Assembly: GCA_009783675.1 (NCBI GenBank)
Contig: WRDA01000066.1
Coordinates: forward strand, 1 to 7,137
DNA: 7,137 nt
From: Symbiobacteriaceae bacterium
GTDB lineage: Bacteria > Bacillota > JAAYKD01 > WRDA01
Direction: 5' to 3'
Position 1 is the first letter of the stretch. Each line of letters opens with the position of its first letter. A model generated the notes under the pieces. It saw only the letters and a list, made by a program, of their open reading frames with translations, was not told where the DNA came from and did no database searches. Below, one piece after another: positions 5,565 through 7,137 of the stretch. Made by a program: the position numbers and the translations under genes.

Positions 5565-7137
5565 CTATATTGGCTGCCAATCCAGAGCATCCAGACCGTA
5601 TTGTTCGATAATATCCTTTAAGACGTCCGGGTAGGTGCTCGCCGTTGCGTATCCACAGCGGCGTAAGGCGTAAGCGCCTCTGCTGCTGTTGAACATCACA
5701 TCCCGAAAGGGTTGGTAACGACCAGCCAGGAGAAGCAGGTCCTTATGATCTGCCCAACTTTCCTGGACGCTGTAGTAGGCTCTGAAGTAGTCATCGATTG
5801 CATACCTGGTGCCATAATACTCTTCGAAGGTTCTGCAAATAACACTGCCTGCCGAACCTCTGCCCTTGATACCGAAGAGATTGTAGGAGAACAACCCGGT
5901 ATATCTGTCCACCGGCAGGCTCTGCCCCCAGCCTGTTTCCAGGATGGCCTGAGCTACCTGAAGAGCGGCCGACATTCCACTTTGTCTTTGAGATTGCAAA
6001 GCTAAAGGGGTAATGATGCTGATAAACTCCTCCCGGCTGGTCAGGGGTTGGGCTGAAAACAACTCGCCCAGATAGACGCGCACTGTAAATTCATCGATGA
6101 TGGTCTGCCCATCCGCAGTCGTGCCTATGGCCTGTAAGCGCCGGTCCCCTTCGTGCTCTGACCCAGGTCTAAACACGACCTCATCTGCGGAGTCTGACAC
6201 AACACCTATAACCTCGTACGATCCCCAGGACGGGTTGCGGATACGGTATTCTACTCTTTGCAAAGGCACATTAGCCAGCGATGAGAGCTCAAGTTCACCG
6301 GTAACCACCTGCCCGGGACCTGCCCCCTGCAGGACGATGCTGGGTGTGTCAGGTACAGTGACCCTGATAGGGTTACTGGTATGGATTTGGCCATCGGTAG
6401 CCACTACCCGGACGAAGACGTCCCACTCCCCTGCCATCTCCGGACCGGGAAACCAGCGGTAATCCCCCCAGGGAACTTCCTTCAGCATTTCTTCTTGGTT
6501 TTGCCAGGGACTAATCACCCAGTACTGGGTACTATCCACATCAAAATTTCGTGAAATAGCCAGGGTTACAGGCACTTTACCCACGTCTGCTACCGCAAAA
6601 TTGTGTAGACGAACATAGGGTGTATTATCCACCTCAGGGACCTGTGCCAGAATGATTACCTGCTCACTCCGGTGAGGATTGCCCAAAGCGTCAAAGGCTA
6701 TCGCCCGCACCCCTATCCTGCCGGTTTGACCAGCTGGTGGGTAATGCGTATAAACACCATCAGGATCCGTGTGTGGGGACCGAGTGCTGCTGCCGGTGCT
6801 GAGTTCGCTGAACTCATACTCGACGCCGTTTACAGTAAAGTTGCTGCTCATGCTCATCTGGATCTCACCGGTCATCTGCTGGTCTGCTACCAAGCCCATT
6901 AGCTCTACCTTGGGTGTCAGCGCCAGGTGTACCTGGGCGGCCGTCCCCATCAGAAATACCCCGTTTGCACCCAGGATAGTCGCTGCCAATATACCAGAAC
7001 TGCCGTTGAAAGTCAGATCAGGCAGCCACTGTGCTGCCCCGTCGGCAGAGCTGCTCATAGCCACGATCTTGCCAGTTCCGCTGATGGGATCCAGGAAGTA
7101 GTACCTGGTCTGACTTCCACCAGCAGGAGGCGAACCA
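5565..7137 (-). CDS. Cell-wall hydrolase: Ig-like repeats plus C-terminal endo-beta-N-acetylglucosaminidase, 5' partial
   Basis: The frame stays open to the right edge, so the true N-terminus and any signal peptide lie outside; the GTG at 7064 is internal. 523 residues are visible. Numbering from that GTG, residues 45-334 form three Ig-like beta modules of about 95 residues each, and residues 345-499 form a glucosaminidase domain (FlgJ/LytG type, GH73-like). The hydrolase motifs are AILETGWGQS (Glu376 as the likely general acid), SYNLFGIKG (393-401), FRAYYSVQESWADH (427-440), LLLLAGRY (443-450) and a closing YATASTYPDVLKDIIEQYGL (472-491). The enzyme would cut between N-acetylglucosamine and N-acetylmuramic acid in peptidoglycan outside the membrane, in autolysis or wall remodelling. 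A Gly-Ser-Pro-Pro-Ala-Gly-Gly stretch near the window edge looks like a linker to another upstream domain. It is transcribed ahead of the HutD-like gene, 48 bases away. Confidence 0.88.
   Translation of the reverse strand, partial: GSPPAGGSQTRYYFLDPISGTGKIVAMSSSADGAAQWLPDLTFNGSSGILAATILGANGVFLMGTAAQVHLALTPKVELMGLVADQQMTGEIQMSMSSNFTVNGVEYEFSELSTGSSTRSPHTDPDGVYTHYPPAGQTGRIGVRAIAFDALGNPHRSEQVIILAQVPEVDNTPYVRLHNFAVADVGKVPVTLAISRNFDVDSTQYWVISPWQNQEEMLKEVPWGDYRWFPGPEMAGEWDVFVRVVATDGQIHTSNPIRVTVPDTPSIVLQGAGPGQVVTGELELSSLANVPLQRVEYRIRNPSWGSYEVIGVVSDSADEVVFRPGSEHEGDRRLQAIGTTADGQTIIDEFTVRVYLGELFSAQPLTSREEFISIITPLALQSQRQSGMSAALQVAQAILETGWGQSLPVDRYTGLFSYNLFGIKGRGSAGSVICRTFEEYYGTRYAIDDYFRAYYSVQESWADHKDLLLLAGRYQPFRDVMFNSSRGAYALRRCGYATASTYPDVLKDIIEQYGLDALDWQPI
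6063..6932 (-). repeat. Three tandem Ig-like modules within the wall hydrolase
   Basis: At protein level the region divides into modules at 6639-6932, 6345-6632 and 6063-6344. Each opens with a P-x-V-x-L-like strand, has G-x-V/I-x-L/M-x-(S/I) and a V-E-Y or T-Q-Y strand about a third of the way in, and ends with an alternating strand such as VFVRVVATDG or RLQAIGTTADG then a valine-rich strand. Nucleotide identity is low, so the duplications are old. Such modules usually act as spacers or wall-binding arms. Confidence 0.6.

Noticed and set aside
5712..7101. Several plus-strand open frames (5712-6005, 6097-6462, 6672-6902, 6769-7101)
   Set aside because: All lie opposite the wall hydrolase, whose frame is continuous with recognisable catalytic motifs and repeated modules.

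Overview
The window looks like chromosomal DNA of a low-to-mid GC Gram-positive anaerobe, probably a Clostridia-type Firmicute. The grounds are near-consensus Shine-Dalgarno sites ahead of most genes, a large wall hydrolase with a C-terminal FlgJ/LytG-type glucosaminidase domain, and small DUF4352 and zinc-ribbon membrane proteins typical of that group. This placement is inference, and no 16S or other phylogenetic marker is present.

Layout. Positions 1-3591 hold four same-strand genes: a COG1228-type amidohydrolase cut by the left edge (1-1167), a four-helix membrane protein of unknown function (1325-1813), a second and unrelated amidohydrolase of the COG2159/PF04909 class (1862-2623), and a GNAT acetyltransferase (2701-3591). 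A strong imperfect hairpin (1192-1236) lies between the first two. A 358-bp intergenic region (3592-3949) follows, with a good rho-independent terminator, several short palindromes and a probable promoter. It leads into a DUF4352 membrane-anchored protein (3950-4531) and a 77-residue zinc-ribbon/one-helix protein (4606-4839). These converge on a minus-strand pair: a wall hydrolase that runs off the right edge (5565-7137, transcribed first) and a HutD/Ves-family cupin (4920-5516).

How the genes may work together. The first block combines two metal-dependent hydrolases, a membrane protein and an acetyltransferase. This could be small-molecule catabolism or detoxification, but no substrate can be read from the sequence. 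The DUF4352/zinc-ribbon pair looks like a small envelope-associated unit under its own promoter. The minus-strand pair joins peptidoglycan cleavage with a HutD protein. HutD proteins are best known from histidine-utilisation clusters, and no hutH, hutU, hutG or convincing hutI is visible here.

I see no tRNA, rRNA, CRISPR array, insertion sequence, integrase or phage gene. All main reading frames are intact inside the window. I did not find a clear new multi-gene system. The best leads are the organised intergenic region at 3592-3949, the HutD/wall-hydrolase pairing, and the uncharacterised membrane protein between two hydrolases.
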